Part shown: positions 1 to 8,934 of the stretch, one piece after another
Numbering within the stretch: the first letter of the stretch is position 1
Layout: each line of letters begins with the position of its first letter
From: Bathymodiolus japonicus methanotrophic gill symbiont
GTDB lineage: Bacteria > Pseudomonadota > Gammaproteobacteria > Methylococcales > Methylomonadaceae
NCBI RefSeq assembly: GCF_019721995.1
Contig: NZ_BLYC01000003.1
Location: 247,777 to 311,776 of the forward strand
Length of the DNA stretch: 64,000 nucleotides
Direction: 5' to 3'
Notes under the pieces: generated by a model
The model's input: only the letters and a program-made list of their open reading frames with translations
Told to the model about the DNA's origin: nothing
The model's database searches: none
Translations under genes and position numbers: made by a program

Positions 1-68
1 CCCCTGTAAATTCGGTGGTAGCCGTTTTATTGCGAATGGTTCCTTGATGAATTTCTAAGAAACTTCAG
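1..68 (+). mobile_element. ISa right end (truncated by window edge)
   Basis: Nearly identical to the last 68 bp of the ISa copy that ends at 10508, including the terminal GAAACTTCAG and the end of the transposase reading frame (one base differs). The rest of the element lies outside the window. Confidence 0.85.
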
Positions 69-447
69 CTTACAAGTTTATATAGCATTTTTTTTGAAAA
101 TAATTATCTATGTATTTCAGTGACTAATGGAGTAGTTCTAATAATTAACATAATCATTGCTGACCGTTGTGGGTTTATGTTGTAAATAAACAACGGTTAA
201 TTGCGGTTTTTTGTACGCATACGGTTTATGATCAGGAACCGCAAGTTAACAAAAAAATCTCGTAAAAGGAGAGAGCCTTTAATTTTACAGCCAACCAGGG
301 TAAATGCAGCGCAAGAAGATACCGGGCGTAGCTCACACACTCTAAATTTTGTTAGTTAATGTGAGCTTAGTCACGATGAGGCGAATTCAGGTCAAGTAGA
401 ATTGCCACGGTGAAAAATTTAAAACCACTAAACTGCAAGAGGAAAAA

Positions 448-525
448 ATGAAAAATAACTTAATAAAAGTAGCTGTACCATGCTTATTACTTCTCTCATC
501 TAATATAGCAATTTGGAGGCTGTGA
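448..525 (+). pseudogene. Truncated exported-protein start (25 aa)
   Basis: An ATG preceded by AGAGGAAA opens a 25-residue frame with a basic start (MKNN) and a hydrophobic core (VAVPCLLLLSS), like a signal peptide, then stops at TGA just before a palindrome. It is probably the 5' stub of a secreted or lipoprotein gene whose body has been lost. No family can be named. The 69-447 stretch holds no other gene that I can support. Confidence 0.35.
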
Positions 526-532
526 TTTACTT

Positions 533-558
533 GTAGAGCGGACTTCAGTCCGCTCTAC
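533..558. terminator. 12-bp perfect palindrome at gene 3' end
   Basis: GTAGAGCGGACT and its exact reverse complement are separated by 2 bases. The palindrome overlaps the stop codon of the minus-strand dehydrogenase gene, so it may act as a terminator or be a REP-like repeat. There is no strong T run. Confidence 0.5.
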
Positions 559-1418
559 GCTAGATTTTTTTGTTTTAGGCGATACAGGGCTGAAATATCT
601 TCATCGCCAAAGCCATCATTCATTAGTTGCTGATAATCGATAATAGTCTGTTGAACCAGAGGTAAATCTGCGGAGTTTTGCTCTGCCATAGACTGACAGA
701 TTTTCAGGTCTTTATGATGTAAGGCGAGTTTGAATCCCGGCTGATATTGCTGCCGCGTCATACTTAAGCCTCGGTGCTCTAAAAACCAGTTCCCGGCAGC
801 ACCACCTGAAACTACATCAATCACTTTCTCTAATGGCAAGCCTTCTGCCTGTGCAAATGCGAGTGCTTCGGTCACCGCCTGGTTTATCCCTGCCGCTATA
901 ATCTGGTTAACGGCTTTAGTTCCTTGTCCTGAGCCAGTTGGCCCCATATAAATGATACGGCTACAGATGGAGTCTAATACCGGTTTTACTTTGTCTAGTA
1001 TTGCCTGATCACCCCCGACCATCATGGCTAATGTGCCATTTTTAGCGCCTTCTACCCCTCCGGATACTGGCGCATCCAGCAAGTGCGCCTGCCTGACAGC
1101 CAATAATTCTGCAGCTTTTGTCGCCGTCTCGCTGCTGACTGTAGAGGTATCTATAACGATGCTTCCGGGGCGGATGCTTTGCTGTATGGCTTTTATCACT
1201 TCTAGCAAATCTTTATCGGCAGAGACACAGACTATAATTATATCCACGCTAGAGGCTAATTGCTGGATAGATGCAGCTGCTGTTATGTCCAGCTCTTTAG
1301 TCAGGGTGTCTGCTGTTGCTGAGGTTCTATTCCATAGCAGGTTTAAATTACCTGAGCGTGCAAGATTGCGCGCCATGCCTGTACCCATAGCGCCTAGACC
1401 AATGATTCCTGTTTGCAT
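555..1418 (-). CDS. Beta-hydroxyacid dehydrogenase (HIBADH/GarR family)
   Basis: A 287-aa NAD(P)-dependent 3-hydroxyacid dehydrogenase of the 3-hydroxyisobutyrate / tartronate semialdehyde reductase family. The N-terminus has the Rossmann motif GLGAMG (residues 7-12). The substrate-binding DAPVSGG motif follows near residue 115, and the catalytic-lysine segment GTKAVNQ near 166. Length is normal for the family. The start codon gives the usual MxxGxIGLG onset. Substrate cannot be decided from sequence; GarR/GlxR-like (2-hydroxy-3-oxopropionate) or HIBADH activity is possible. It stands alone on the minus strand, downstream of the Bat genes, with REP-like palindromes on both sides. Confidence 0.9.
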   Translation of the reverse strand: MQTGIIGLGAMGTGMARNLARSGNLNLLWNRTSATADTLTKELDITAAASIQQLASSVDIIIVCVSADKDLLEVIKAIQQSIRPGSIVIDTSTVSSETATKAAELLAVRQAHLLDAPVSGGVEGAKNGTLAMMVGGDQAILDKVKPVLDSICSRIIYMGPTGSGQGTKAVNQIIAAGINQAVTEALAFAQAEGLPLEKVIDVVSGGAAGNWFLEHRGLSMTRQQYQPGFKLALHHKDLKICQSMAEQNSADLPLVQQTIIDYQQLMNDGFGDEDISALYRLKQKNLA

Positions 1419-1461
1419 GTTATTTCCAACTCCTGTTGGTGGGATTAGGTTTTATTCAAAT

Positions 1462-1532
1462 ACAACGTAGGCCGCGGCTTTAGCCCGCTTTTTACGCATG
1501 GTTGGCGTGCTAAAACCGCGCCCTACGTTGTG
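1462..1532. repeat. REP-like palindrome (GTAGGxCGxGGCTTTAGCCCGC type)
   Basis: Imperfect inverted repeat: arms ACAACGTAGGCCGCGGCTTT and its complement around a short spacer. The core GGCTTTAGCCCGC recurs in other intergenic palindromes at 24514 and 60428. It lies between two minus-strand genes. Confidence 0.65.
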
Positions 1533-1547
1533 TTCCTATTGTACTTT

Positions 1548-2399
1548 TTACCACTGCTGTTCACTCTGGTGTGGTTGTTGAATGCGGCCATACTGGTATT
1601 TGAATTTACGTTTTAATAGCCCGGATGGGTTGTCAGGAATACGCTTTAACCACTGCTTGCTTGCTTGCTGCTGTTCGCTATCCTGTATATCAGTCTCACT
1701 TGCTTTTGCTGTTTCAGCTTCCTGCTCTTGCTGTTGATTTTCCTGTTCTTGAGCTTGCGCGTTTTTTTGTTGCTCATTTTCCTTGTCCTGCTGCTGGTCT
1801 GCTTCAGCACTTGCATCCTGTTGCTGTTGCTTATCTGACTCTCCTGCTTCCTGAGACTCTTGTTGCTCAGATTGCTCGCCTTGTTGACCCTGTTGTTTTT
1901 GCTGATCTTGTTGATCGCCGGACTGATCTTTTTCTTGTTGCTGGTCTTTATCTTGATATTGCTGTTGCTGTTTTTGTTGCTCCAGTGATTTTTCTACCAG
2001 TTGTTTATTATATTGCGCGTCTTTATTATCTGGATTGAGCTTTAAGGCCTCGTCATACGCGCTAATCGCCTTTTCCAGTTGCCCTGATTTTGCTAATAGG
2101 TTGCCCTGATTATAAAACCCAGTATCACTTGTTGCAGGGAGCAGCTGCTCATCTTCTGTCAGTTTTTTATCGGCTTTATAGCGTGCCGCCGCCTGCCAGG
2201 CCGGATCGGTAAATTGCTCTGCGGCTTGCTGGTAGTTGCCGTTTAAATATTCTTGCTGAGCTTGTTGCTCTTTGGTCTGCCATAAGTCTTGCCACTCAAA
2301 AGCATCGCTGTTTTGTGGCAGTGGCAATAATAAGATAAATAAGCAAATTGCCAGGATGTTGATTTTAGGTAATGTCATTAAGTTCACCATGAAGCGCAT
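1548..2399 (-). CDS. TPR protein of the Bat operon (BatC-like)
   Basis: A 283-aa protein starting with an N-terminal hydrophobic segment (FILLLPLP, signal or anchor). TPR-like helices follow, including a canonical repeat ending AISAYDEALKLNPDN (about residues 112-126). The C-terminal half is very low complexity and Gln/Glu/Asp rich, then ends in a basic patch. BatC-type TPR proteins accompany vWA proteins BatA/BatB at the inner membrane. The gene follows batB on the same strand but is now separated from it by about 500 bp that contain a palindrome and a MITE-a insertion, so it may no longer be co-transcribed. An in-frame ATG 15 nt downstream is an alternative start. Confidence 0.8.
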   Translation of the reverse strand: MRFMVNLMTLPKINILAICLFILLLPLPQNSDAFEWQDLWQTKEQQAQQEYLNGNYQQAAEQFTDPAWQAAARYKADKKLTEDEQLLPATSDTGFYNQGNLLAKSGQLEKAISAYDEALKLNPDNKDAQYNKQLVEKSLEQQKQQQQYQDKDQQQEKDQSGDQQDQQKQQGQQGEQSEQQESQEAGESDKQQQQDASAEADQQQDKENEQQKNAQAQEQENQQQEQEAETAKASETDIQDSEQQQASKQWLKRIPDNPSGLLKRKFKYQYGRIQQPHQSEQQW

Positions 2400-2549
2400 G
2401 AAGGTCTTTCTTTATTAGCTTTGTGTATAATTCGTACGATTTTATAAGACAAGGTTATTTAACCCTTGTTTGTTGTTCGCCAGTTTCATGTAAGTAGCTA
2501 TGGATATTCAGGAATCAGAGTTTATTAATATCCGAAACTATAATATTCT

Positions 2550-2614
2550 GTAGGGTGTGCTGAGGAACGAAGCGCACCATTGTGTGATGCGCTTCGTTCC
2601 TCAGCACACCCTAC
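2550..2614. repeat. Long perfect-arm palindrome
   Basis: Arms of about 29 bp (GTAGGGTGTGCTGAGGAACG and onward) face each other across a few bases, giving a very stable hairpin. It lies between batB and the TPR gene. A degraded relative (GTTCCTCAGCAAAACCCTA) occurs near 15813. Confidence 0.75.
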
Positions 2615-2639
2615 TAGTTTTGGATTATATTGTGCTCTC

Positions 2640-2863
2640 TTCATGGTAACTGAAGTTTCCCAATTATTGAGTAGCTGAAATACACAATGCTGGTGTATCG
2701 AGGTTTATTTTAGGTGGTTTTGCCATGTTTATAGCAAACCCCTACTTAATTCCCCTTAGGCAATAGCATTTGAAACGAATGAAAAGACTATTTTTTTCAT
2801 ATAGTTGCAGCATGGTTTCAATTTTACCATAAATAATTATTGGGAAACTTCAGTTCATAGTAA
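2640..2863. mobile_element. MITE-a copy 1 with 10-bp TSD
   Basis: Element proper 2650-2853 (204 bp), non-coding. Its inverted ends CTGAAGTTTCCCAAT and ATTGGGAAACTTCAG match the ISa ends. The target duplication is TTCATGGTAA / TTCATAGTAA, 10 bp with one mismatch. It sits inside the Bat operon between batB and the TPR gene. Confidence 0.9.
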
Positions 2864-2894
2864 AAACCACTGCTTAAATTTACATTTGATATTA

Positions 2895-3899
2895 TCAGCG
2901 ATCAGCCAATAAACCTCGCCTGAATGAAAGGGCTGATAGCAGTAATATTGGCAGTAATAGCCAGACACCCGCTTCCACCCAGTTTTCTAGTAGTAAGTCA
3001 TTATGCTGCGCTTCATTGCGCTTGGCCTTTTGGTCGAAATAATGACTCAGTCGCTGTATATCAGCATCAGTATCGGTAATTTGCTGGTATATACCTCCAC
3101 TTTCTTGCGCTGCTTGGCGTAAGGCGCGAGAGTTTAATTTAGCCAGCACGATATTGCCCTTATTGTCTTTTAAAAATCCGCCCTGTGCCAGTTTTATTGG
3201 CGCACCTTCCGCTGTACCTACGCCCAGGATAGATAACTGAAATGCGCTAGGTAAATCAGCCTGATCGATAGCCTGGGCAATTTTATTATCATCGCTAATC
3301 AGTAATATCTGTCCTTGTTGCAGGCCTGCATTTTTAAATAATTGCACTGCGTGTTGCAGAGCGACAGCGGTATTACTACCCTGCGCGGGCATAATGTCGC
3401 TGCTTAATGCGGAAAGCTGACTGTTAATTGTTCTAGTATCATCAGTTAGAGGAGTTACTGTAAAGGCTGACGCGGCATAAACCACCAGAGCTGTTTGTCC
3501 GTCTTTGCGATTTTGTAACAGGTCGGCAATCTTGTAGCGCGCGCGTATTAATCGCGACGGCTTTATATCGCCCGCATCCATAGAGCGCGATAAATCCAGT
3601 ACGATCACCAGTGCTGCGGCATTTCTAAATACCGGGGTAGGTATGCGCTGCCAGGTGGGACCTGCCAACGCAATAATAGTCAGGATCGCGGCCAGGCTGT
3701 TAGTTATTAAGGGCACCCGGCTTTGTGGAGATTGTTTTTCCTGCAATACATAGGGTAATAATTCCGCATCACAAACAGCTTGCCAGCTACCCTGCTGGAG
3801 CTTGTTTTTTACGCTTAGAAAAACAAAGACCAGTAAGGGTAAAAAGGCTAACAGCCAGTACGGTCTAATAAAGTGAAATTCGCTCAAGGTTATGTCCAT
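2895..3899 (-). CDS. batB: vWA-domain membrane protein BatB
   Basis: A 334-aa inner-membrane protein with two N-terminal membrane segments (about residues 14-28 and 66-82). A von Willebrand A domain follows, with the MIDAS motif DLSRS near residue 97 and the DD loop later. A C-terminal membrane segment lies near 310-325. This arrangement is that of Bat (aerotolerance) vWA proteins. The start overlaps the end of batA by 10 bp, indicating translational coupling. Confidence 0.88.
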   Translation of the reverse strand: MDITLSEFHFIRPYWLLAFLPLLVFVFLSVKNKLQQGSWQAVCDAELLPYVLQEKQSPQSRVPLITNSLAAILTIIALAGPTWQRIPTPVFRNAAALVIVLDLSRSMDAGDIKPSRLIRARYKIADLLQNRKDGQTALVVYAASAFTVTPLTDDTRTINSQLSALSSDIMPAQGSNTAVALQHAVQLFKNAGLQQGQILLISDDNKIAQAIDQADLPSAFQLSILGVGTAEGAPIKLAQGGFLKDNKGNIVLAKLNSRALRQAAQESGGIYQQITDTDADIQRLSHYFDQKAKRNEAQHNDLLLENWVEAGVWLLLPILLLSALSFRRGLLADR

Positions 3900-4873
3900 C
3901 GTATTCGCATTAAACTCAGCAGTGCTGCTAAAAATAAAGCAGCGCCTAAGGGCCAGAAAAATAACTCATTGCGCGGGCGAAAGAACTGCTTATCTTTTTC
4001 GACCGGTTCTAATTCGTCGAGTAGCTGGTAGATTTGCTTAAGCTCTTCGGTGTTTCTGGCGCGGAAATATTGGCCACCGGTTTTTTCGGCTATCGCTGTT
4101 AGGGTTTTTTCATCAAGGTCGCGTGAAGGTTTGACTCTTTGATTGCCAAAAAAGCTGCGCACAATCATCTCGTCAGCACCTATACCAATGGTATATATTT
4201 TTAAATGATGCTGCGCGGCAATTTCTGCCGCTTTTATCGGCGACACTTCGCCAGCCGTGTTTGCACCATCGGTAAGTAGAATTAATACCCGGCTATCTGT
4301 TTGCTGATCTTGCAAACGCTTTACTGCAAGGCCTATGGCATCGCCTATTGCGGTACCCCCACCTGCCAAACCTATAACTGACTCATTTAATAAAATTTGT
4401 ACCGTTTTGCGATCAAAGGTGAGGGGTGTTTGCAAATAAGCGTTGGTGCCAAATAATATCAAGCCAAGGCGATCACCAACGCGCCGCTCAATAAACTCAT
4501 TAGCAACAGCCTTGGTTGCAGTCAGGCGATCTATCGCCTGATTATTAACGATAAAGTCCTGCTCCTTCATACTGCCGGATAAATCCACTGCAAGCATTAA
4601 ATCACGCCCACTGACTCCTTGCTCTATTGGCTCTCCTAGCCATTGCGGGCGGGTGCTGGCCAGGACTAATAAGCACCATGCTAGAATTGCCAACCATAAT
4701 GTCCAGGGTTTATTGGACTGAGTTGTCTGCTGGCTTTGAGCCACATTAAAGTCTTGTAGAAAAGGCACTATTAATGCTGCTTGCCCACTGGATTTTGCAG
4801 CTGGAAAAAAGCGCCTGATTATCCAGGGTAAAGGTAGAATCAGCCATAACCACGGCCATACAAAATGCATCAT
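3890..4873 (-). CDS. batA: vWA-domain membrane protein BatA
   Basis: A 327-aa protein with two N-terminal membrane segments and a vWA domain whose MIDAS reads DLSGS (near residue 94), followed by the TGGGTAIGD-like loop. A C-terminal membrane anchor is at about 307-322. The start overlaps the end of the upstream DUF4381 gene by 4 bp and the end overlaps batB. BatA and BatB are thought to form a membrane complex; in many proteobacteria the locus includes MoxR, DUF58, DUF4381 and BatD. The batD gene is not adjacent here but lies at 47714. Confidence 0.9.
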   Translation of the reverse strand: MMHFVWPWLWLILPLPWIIRRFFPAAKSSGQAALIVPFLQDFNVAQSQQTTQSNKPWTLWLAILAWCLLVLASTRPQWLGEPIEQGVSGRDLMLAVDLSGSMKEQDFIVNNQAIDRLTATKAVANEFIERRVGDRLGLILFGTNAYLQTPLTFDRKTVQILLNESVIGLAGGGTAIGDAIGLAVKRLQDQQTDSRVLILLTDGANTAGEVSPIKAAEIAAQHHLKIYTIGIGADEMIVRSFFGNQRVKPSRDLDEKTLTAIAEKTGGQYFRARNTEELKQIYQLLDELEPVEKDKQFFRPRNELFFWPLGAALFLAALLSLMRIRWT

Positions 4874-5343
4874 GTCTTAGGCTCTTTCTGGGCGTTTAAC
4901 CAGCGTTCACATAAATTAAATAACGGCCCCAGATATTTTGTATCAACTACTGGGCTATAGGTTGCATGCGTTAATAACCAGCCGGTATCACTATTAAAGC
5001 CGCGATTAGCAATGCTGTTATCAAGGAAATTTAACCAGTCCTCTCCAGTCAGGCTGGCAACATCGGTACGCGGATATAGGCTGATAGCTGTGCGGCGCAT
5101 TAAGCTGGATAAAGCGACTAATTTTTCACGTTTGCTTAATTGCTCATTTTGCTTCAGTAGCGCAAGCTGTGTTTTTGCCGATTTTAGGGCCGTCTTGCGG
5201 GTAAGATGTTTATACAATCGATAGCCGAGATAAAGACTCAGTGGAATAAGGAGTGCTAAAATCCACCAGCCTATGGCCGGCGGCCACCAGCTAATTGCTG
5301 GTGGTAAATGTATATCGCGTAAGGGTAATTCAGGTGCTTGCAT
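4870..5343 (-). CDS. DUF4381 membrane protein of Bat operon
   Basis: A 157-aa protein starting MQAPELPLRDIHLP. One membrane helix lies at about residues 22-44 (WWILALLIPLSLYLGYRLY), followed by a charged helical cytoplasmic part. This fits the DUF4381 family, which sits between DUF58 and batA in Bat loci. It is the first gene of what remains of the operon; the expected moxR and DUF58 genes are not upstream, where a TRAP gene fragment reads away. Confidence 0.8.
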   Translation of the reverse strand: MQAPELPLRDIHLPPAISWWPPAIGWWILALLIPLSLYLGYRLYKHLTRKTALKSAKTQLALLKQNEQLSKREKLVALSSLMRRTAISLYPRTDVASLTGEDWLNFLDNSIANRGFNSDTGWLLTHATYSPVVDTKYLGPLFNLCERWLNAQKEPKT

Positions 5344-5866
5344 GGGCGCAGATATTAATTAGCCGATTAAATTTCAAAGTGCTAATTTTATAACATTCGA
5401 AACTTGCTTGTCTTATTATCCTGACTTAAATCGCTAATGCTGTTTTTACAATATACATAGCCAGCAATAGCGACTATTATGATCCGAGAGTTTAATACAA
5501 TTACAGGGTAAAGCAATGTCAAACAGTGCCTCGAAAAGATCTTATATGGATCTGGTCATTACTTTTGGTCCCGTAATACTGCTGGTTATTGCCGGTTTCT
5601 GGTTTGCCTATCAGTTTGTCGCGCCACCGCCACCGAAAAAAATTGTGATTAGCACAGGGTCGGAGACTGGAAGCTATTACAAAATAGCACAGCAATACCG
5701 GGTGGAACTTGCCAAAGAAGGCATAGAGCTGGAAATCATCAGCTCATCAGGTTCCGGAGAGAATATCAGCCGCTTAATCAATAAACAGGCGGATATTGCT
5801 TTTATTCAAGGAGGAACCGGAAATAATGAGCCGGGGCTTTATTCGCTAGGAAGCCCATCAGTGTTC

Positions 5867-7221
5867 CCGTTGAAAGAAGAAGTACCTAAACAAAGCAGCC
5901 TATAACCTACCTGAAGGTAGCACCACTCGAATATTTCCATATTTTTGATTTTAATCACTTATAACAGCAAATAGACACTCTGTAGGCACCGTAAAAAAAC
6001 AACAAATAATTTCAAATAAAGCTTGCATTTGCCGAAAAAAAATTTTCTAAAAATTTCCGTTTTAATCACCTCATAAACGGATATCACCCATGCTTAAAGA
6101 CCTACCACTCTCTGAACATATTCACCAACACTGCAATGAAAGTATGGAACGTGCCCTGTTAGCAGAGCGTCATCCTTTGTGGGCTCGTTCATGCCCAGAG
6201 TTGAAGGATATCGACTTTATTCGCCTTGGGTTATTACGCTGTATCAGTGTAGTCGATAGTGGTTGCCATTTCCTCCAAACCAATGAACAGATTTATGGCC
6301 AGCTGCTTCCCCACTCAACGTATTTTAAATCACTGAAGTCGCATAGACGAACAAGTATGCTTGAGGCATTTGAACAGCAGAGCTATCATCTTCACGCTGA
6401 AACACTGCTATCGCAAGGCATTGATTATCTTAAAGCATTCCCAGAACTTGACGAATACACCATAGAAGCAGCGGATGGACATTTTATTGATCATGCCTGC
6501 CATACTGAAAAAAACAGCAAGGGGAAAGTTTATGCGGCCGGGGGGATTTACGCGTTGAATCTCAGAAGTGGGTTGCTCAGATTTCTTTGTCTGGTGACAA
6601 ACGGAACTCAGAGGCATCAAGGAATACCTGTGTTACGAGATCATATTGAAAAGCAAAACAAGGGAAATAACAGCTCTCAGAAACATCTCTATGTCTACGA
6701 TAAAGCCGTCACCGACTTTGTCTGGTGGGATCGGCAGAAACGACATGCTAATTACATGATTTCAATGCTAAAAGAAAATTCAATTGCGACTCTGGTTGAG
6801 TCTATCCCTTTTGACTCCCGCCATGAGATCAATACAGGGGTTGAAGCATACAGTGTGTACGAAAACAAGGGCATCAAATTTAACGTGGTGGATTACCGTG
6901 ATCCAGAAACCGGAAAACTTCACCGGTTTGTGACAACCTTGCCAATGACTATTAACCCTGGAACCATTGCCATGCTGTATTTCAAGCGATGGACGATTGA
7001 AAAGACATTCAATAACACTAAAAGTAATTTCAAGGAAACTAAAGCTTGGTCTTCCAATACCCGCTCACTTGAAAATCAAATGCGCCTGACTGCAATGAGC
7101 TATAATTTAATGCGCGTGTTTGAAGAGATTTCAAAAACACAACAGCCAGAATTGATTCATCCATCGGATAAAAAATATAGCGAGGCTCTGGAGATTAGGC
7201 AGCAACAGGCTCAAAAACGAG
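5867..7221 (+). mobile_element. ISb copy 1, 3' truncated
   Basis: The left end CATCAGTGTTCCC is intact. The element matches the full 1534-bp copy at 25018-26551 until 7221, where an SE-B stub begins. The right about 170 bp and the right inverted repeat are missing, so no target duplication can be read. Confidence 0.9.
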
Positions 7222-7247
7222 CAGGCGCGCCATGCTACCTTCGCTGA
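6090..7247 (+). pseudogene. ISb DDE transposase, C-terminally truncated
   Basis: About 377 residues match the 432-aa ISb transposase at 25251. Candidate acidic residues are in EAADGHFID, and the C-terminal Y-R-E type motif is YFKRWTIEKTFNNTK, as in IS4-type DDE enzymes. The last about 55 residues are replaced by translation of an inserted SE-B stub (AGAPCYLR). Confidence 0.88.
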
Positions 7248-7521
7248 AAATCATGGAAACGTAGCTTAGCGAAGTGGTGATTTTTAGTCCCTGATAGGCG
7301 ACAGGGCAATTCGCTGATTCGACGTGTGCTAGCAGCACGCGAGAGGAGCAAGAATTGCATTCCGAATAGCCGTCCAGCCAGTGAGGTAGTAATGACGAAG
7401 CGGCTTTTGTGCGTAGTCGTTGCGGACGCAGGGCGTTCAGGGCATCTCCCATCCGCTGCGTAGGTGAACGAATTATGGCGACAGGAGTCCCGGAATTTCG
7501 TGAGGTAGCATGGCGCGCCTG
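7222..7521. mobile_element. SE-B stub plus full inverted SE-B copy
   Basis: 7222-7241 is the first 20 bp of an SE-B or SE-B' element (CAGGCGCGCCATGCTACC). At 7242 a complete 280-bp SE-B in minus orientation begins and runs to 7521. The first element is cut off, so a second scarless element entered the first and the remainder was lost. In the SE-B orientation the target after CAGCG reads AAGG, with G at +4. No coding capacity. Confidence 0.85.
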
Positions 7522-7732
7522 TCTGGCCTGCGGTATTTATCGATAGAATGATTGTTATGCTAGTGCCGCTGTTAGCATTGTTACTGCCTTTGGGGAAAAT
7601 AATGCCACCGCTCTACCGCTGGCGTATTCGTTCCAAAATTTATCGTTGGTATAACTCGATGTTCAAGTTTTTGATATTGAGAAGGTAAAATCAGGTATTC
7701 TGAGGTTGTTGTAATTTTATCGGTGTAAGCCC

Positions 7733-8812
7733 ATGTTAATGAATGCCCCAGCCACCTTTATCCAAAGCTATATTGACGATTTAAATGATGCGCTCAACCA
7801 GCTAAAACCCGGAGCCGCTTTGACACGGATTCAAGCCGCTTGGTTGGGCACTTGTTTAACGTGCATACTGCTAATGAACTCTGTTTGCTGGGCTAAGTTT
7901 GAGCGAGCAAGCTCAGGCGCGCCATGCTACCTCACGAAATTCCGGGACTCCTGTCGCCGTAATTCGTTCACCTACGCAGCGAATAGGAGATGCTCCAGCC
8001 GCCCTGCGTCCGCCACAGACTGAGCACAAAGCAGCTCAGTCATGGCTACCACAAATGGCTCTACGGCTATTCGGGATAAAATTTTAGCCTCCCTCGCGCG
8101 CTATCGCGCACTTCGGATTGGCAAATTTCCCTGCGCCTTCTGGAGACTATCAGCCCGTCCGGGGCTGACAGCGAAAGAATCTCGAGGTTCGCAGGTGATT
8201 AGCCAATTACGTAAAAACCAAAATATTGAATATAGAGGTAGAATAAGGTCAGTCGAGAGCTACTTTAATTCGATTAACAAAGGCATTGATCAGATAATAC
8301 GTGTACGTGGCGGCAAAGAGATTAAAGTGACTGTCAGCAGTGCACGATTAAAGGTGAGTTCTCACAGTAAAAAACGCTTTGTCATTGCCTTAAAATATGA
8401 CGGTGAAAACGACTATCGCTATTTAGTGGCGACAGACCTGACTTGGCGCACACAAGATATTATTCAAGCCTATACGTTGAGGTGGCTGATTGAGGTTTTC
8501 TTTGAGGACTGGAAGCTTTATGAAGGATGGGGGCGTGAGGCCAAACAATTAGATGAAGAGGGATTAAGCCGTGGCCTGATTCTGAGTCTTTTGTTTGACC
8601 ATTGCCTTCTCCTTCACCCAGAGCAAATAGCCCGCATTGAAAGCAAACTACCTGCGTATACCGTAGGAAGCTTACAGCGCAAGTCTCAAATGGATGTACT
8701 GCTTGAGTTCATCACGTCATTGCTAGAGTTTCCAGATCCTGGTGATAAGCTGAAAGAGTTAGGTGAATTAATAAAGGATGTGTTTCAACTGATGCCATCA
8801 GGAAACATATGA
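7733..8812 (+). pseudogene. ISc transposase, broken
   Basis: The N-terminal about 60 residues (MLMNAPATFIQSYIDDLNDA) end at 7913. The C-terminal half resumes at 8174 with SQVISQLRKNQNIEYRGR and carries the glutamate motif RWLIEVFFEDWKLYEGWG. The central Asp motifs (LAFDESDRARS and LADALYGEKAF) are deleted. A later base loss turns PSGKH into PSGNI at the end. Confidence 0.85.
7914..8173 (+). mobile_element. SE-B' (260 bp) associated with a deletion
   Basis: Starts CAGGCGCGCCATGC and ends GGGGCTGACAGCG. It lies inside ISc, but about 525 bp of ISc between its flanks are absent relative to the copy at 32528. The right flank is AAAG (G at +4). A strong hairpin GACTGAGC...GCTCAGTC and the terminal hairpin TCAGCCC...GGGCTGA are present. 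Confidence 0.85.
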
Positions 8813-8934
8813 TTGTCAGAGATTTAGGGCGCTTAGGGCCAACAGCATCATTAAAGTATTGTTCTGCTGGGTGAAGGTAAGAGTTTGATGGCAATGGGAT
8901 GGAAAAACTTGAACATCGAGTGTTACATATAGAA

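Larger units (their letters stand above)
5516..7654 (+). pseudogene. TAXI-family TRAP substrate-binding protein, destroyed
   Basis: The N-terminal piece (5516-5866) has a membrane segment (ITFGPVILLVIAGFWFAY) and the TAXI-type start IVISTGSETGSYYKIAQQY, then IISSSGSGENISRL and ADIAFIQGG. It breaks at the ISb left end. The C-terminal piece reappears at 7522-7654 in one frame: a membrane segment (IVMLVPLLALLLPLGKIMP) and RWRIRSKIYRWY, as in TAXI proteins with a C-terminal membrane region. The middle is missing. Inserted material is ISb, two SE-B pieces, and ISc at the very end. The intact protein would bind a solute for a tripartite transporter. Confidence 0.8.
7655..8920 (+). mobile_element. 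ISc copy 1, internally deleted
   Basis: Both ends (CTCGATGTTCAAG and its complement) are present. About 525 bp of the transposase is missing, precisely where a 260-bp SE-B' sits (7914-8173). The flanks TATAA and TGTTA do not match, so either the copy or its neighbourhood has recombined. Confidence 0.88.

Noticed and set aside
240..447. Possible riboswitch or leader upstream of the 25-aa stub
   Set aside because: No known aptamer core could be matched by eye; the region was left as unassigned.
1024..1470. 148-aa plus-strand ORF opposite the dehydrogenase
   Set aside because: Antisense shadow of a clear enzyme with conserved motifs on the other strand.
2650..2853. MITE-a as an SE relative
   Set aside because: It has terminal inverted repeats identical to ISa and makes 8-10-bp duplications, so it is a conventional MITE.
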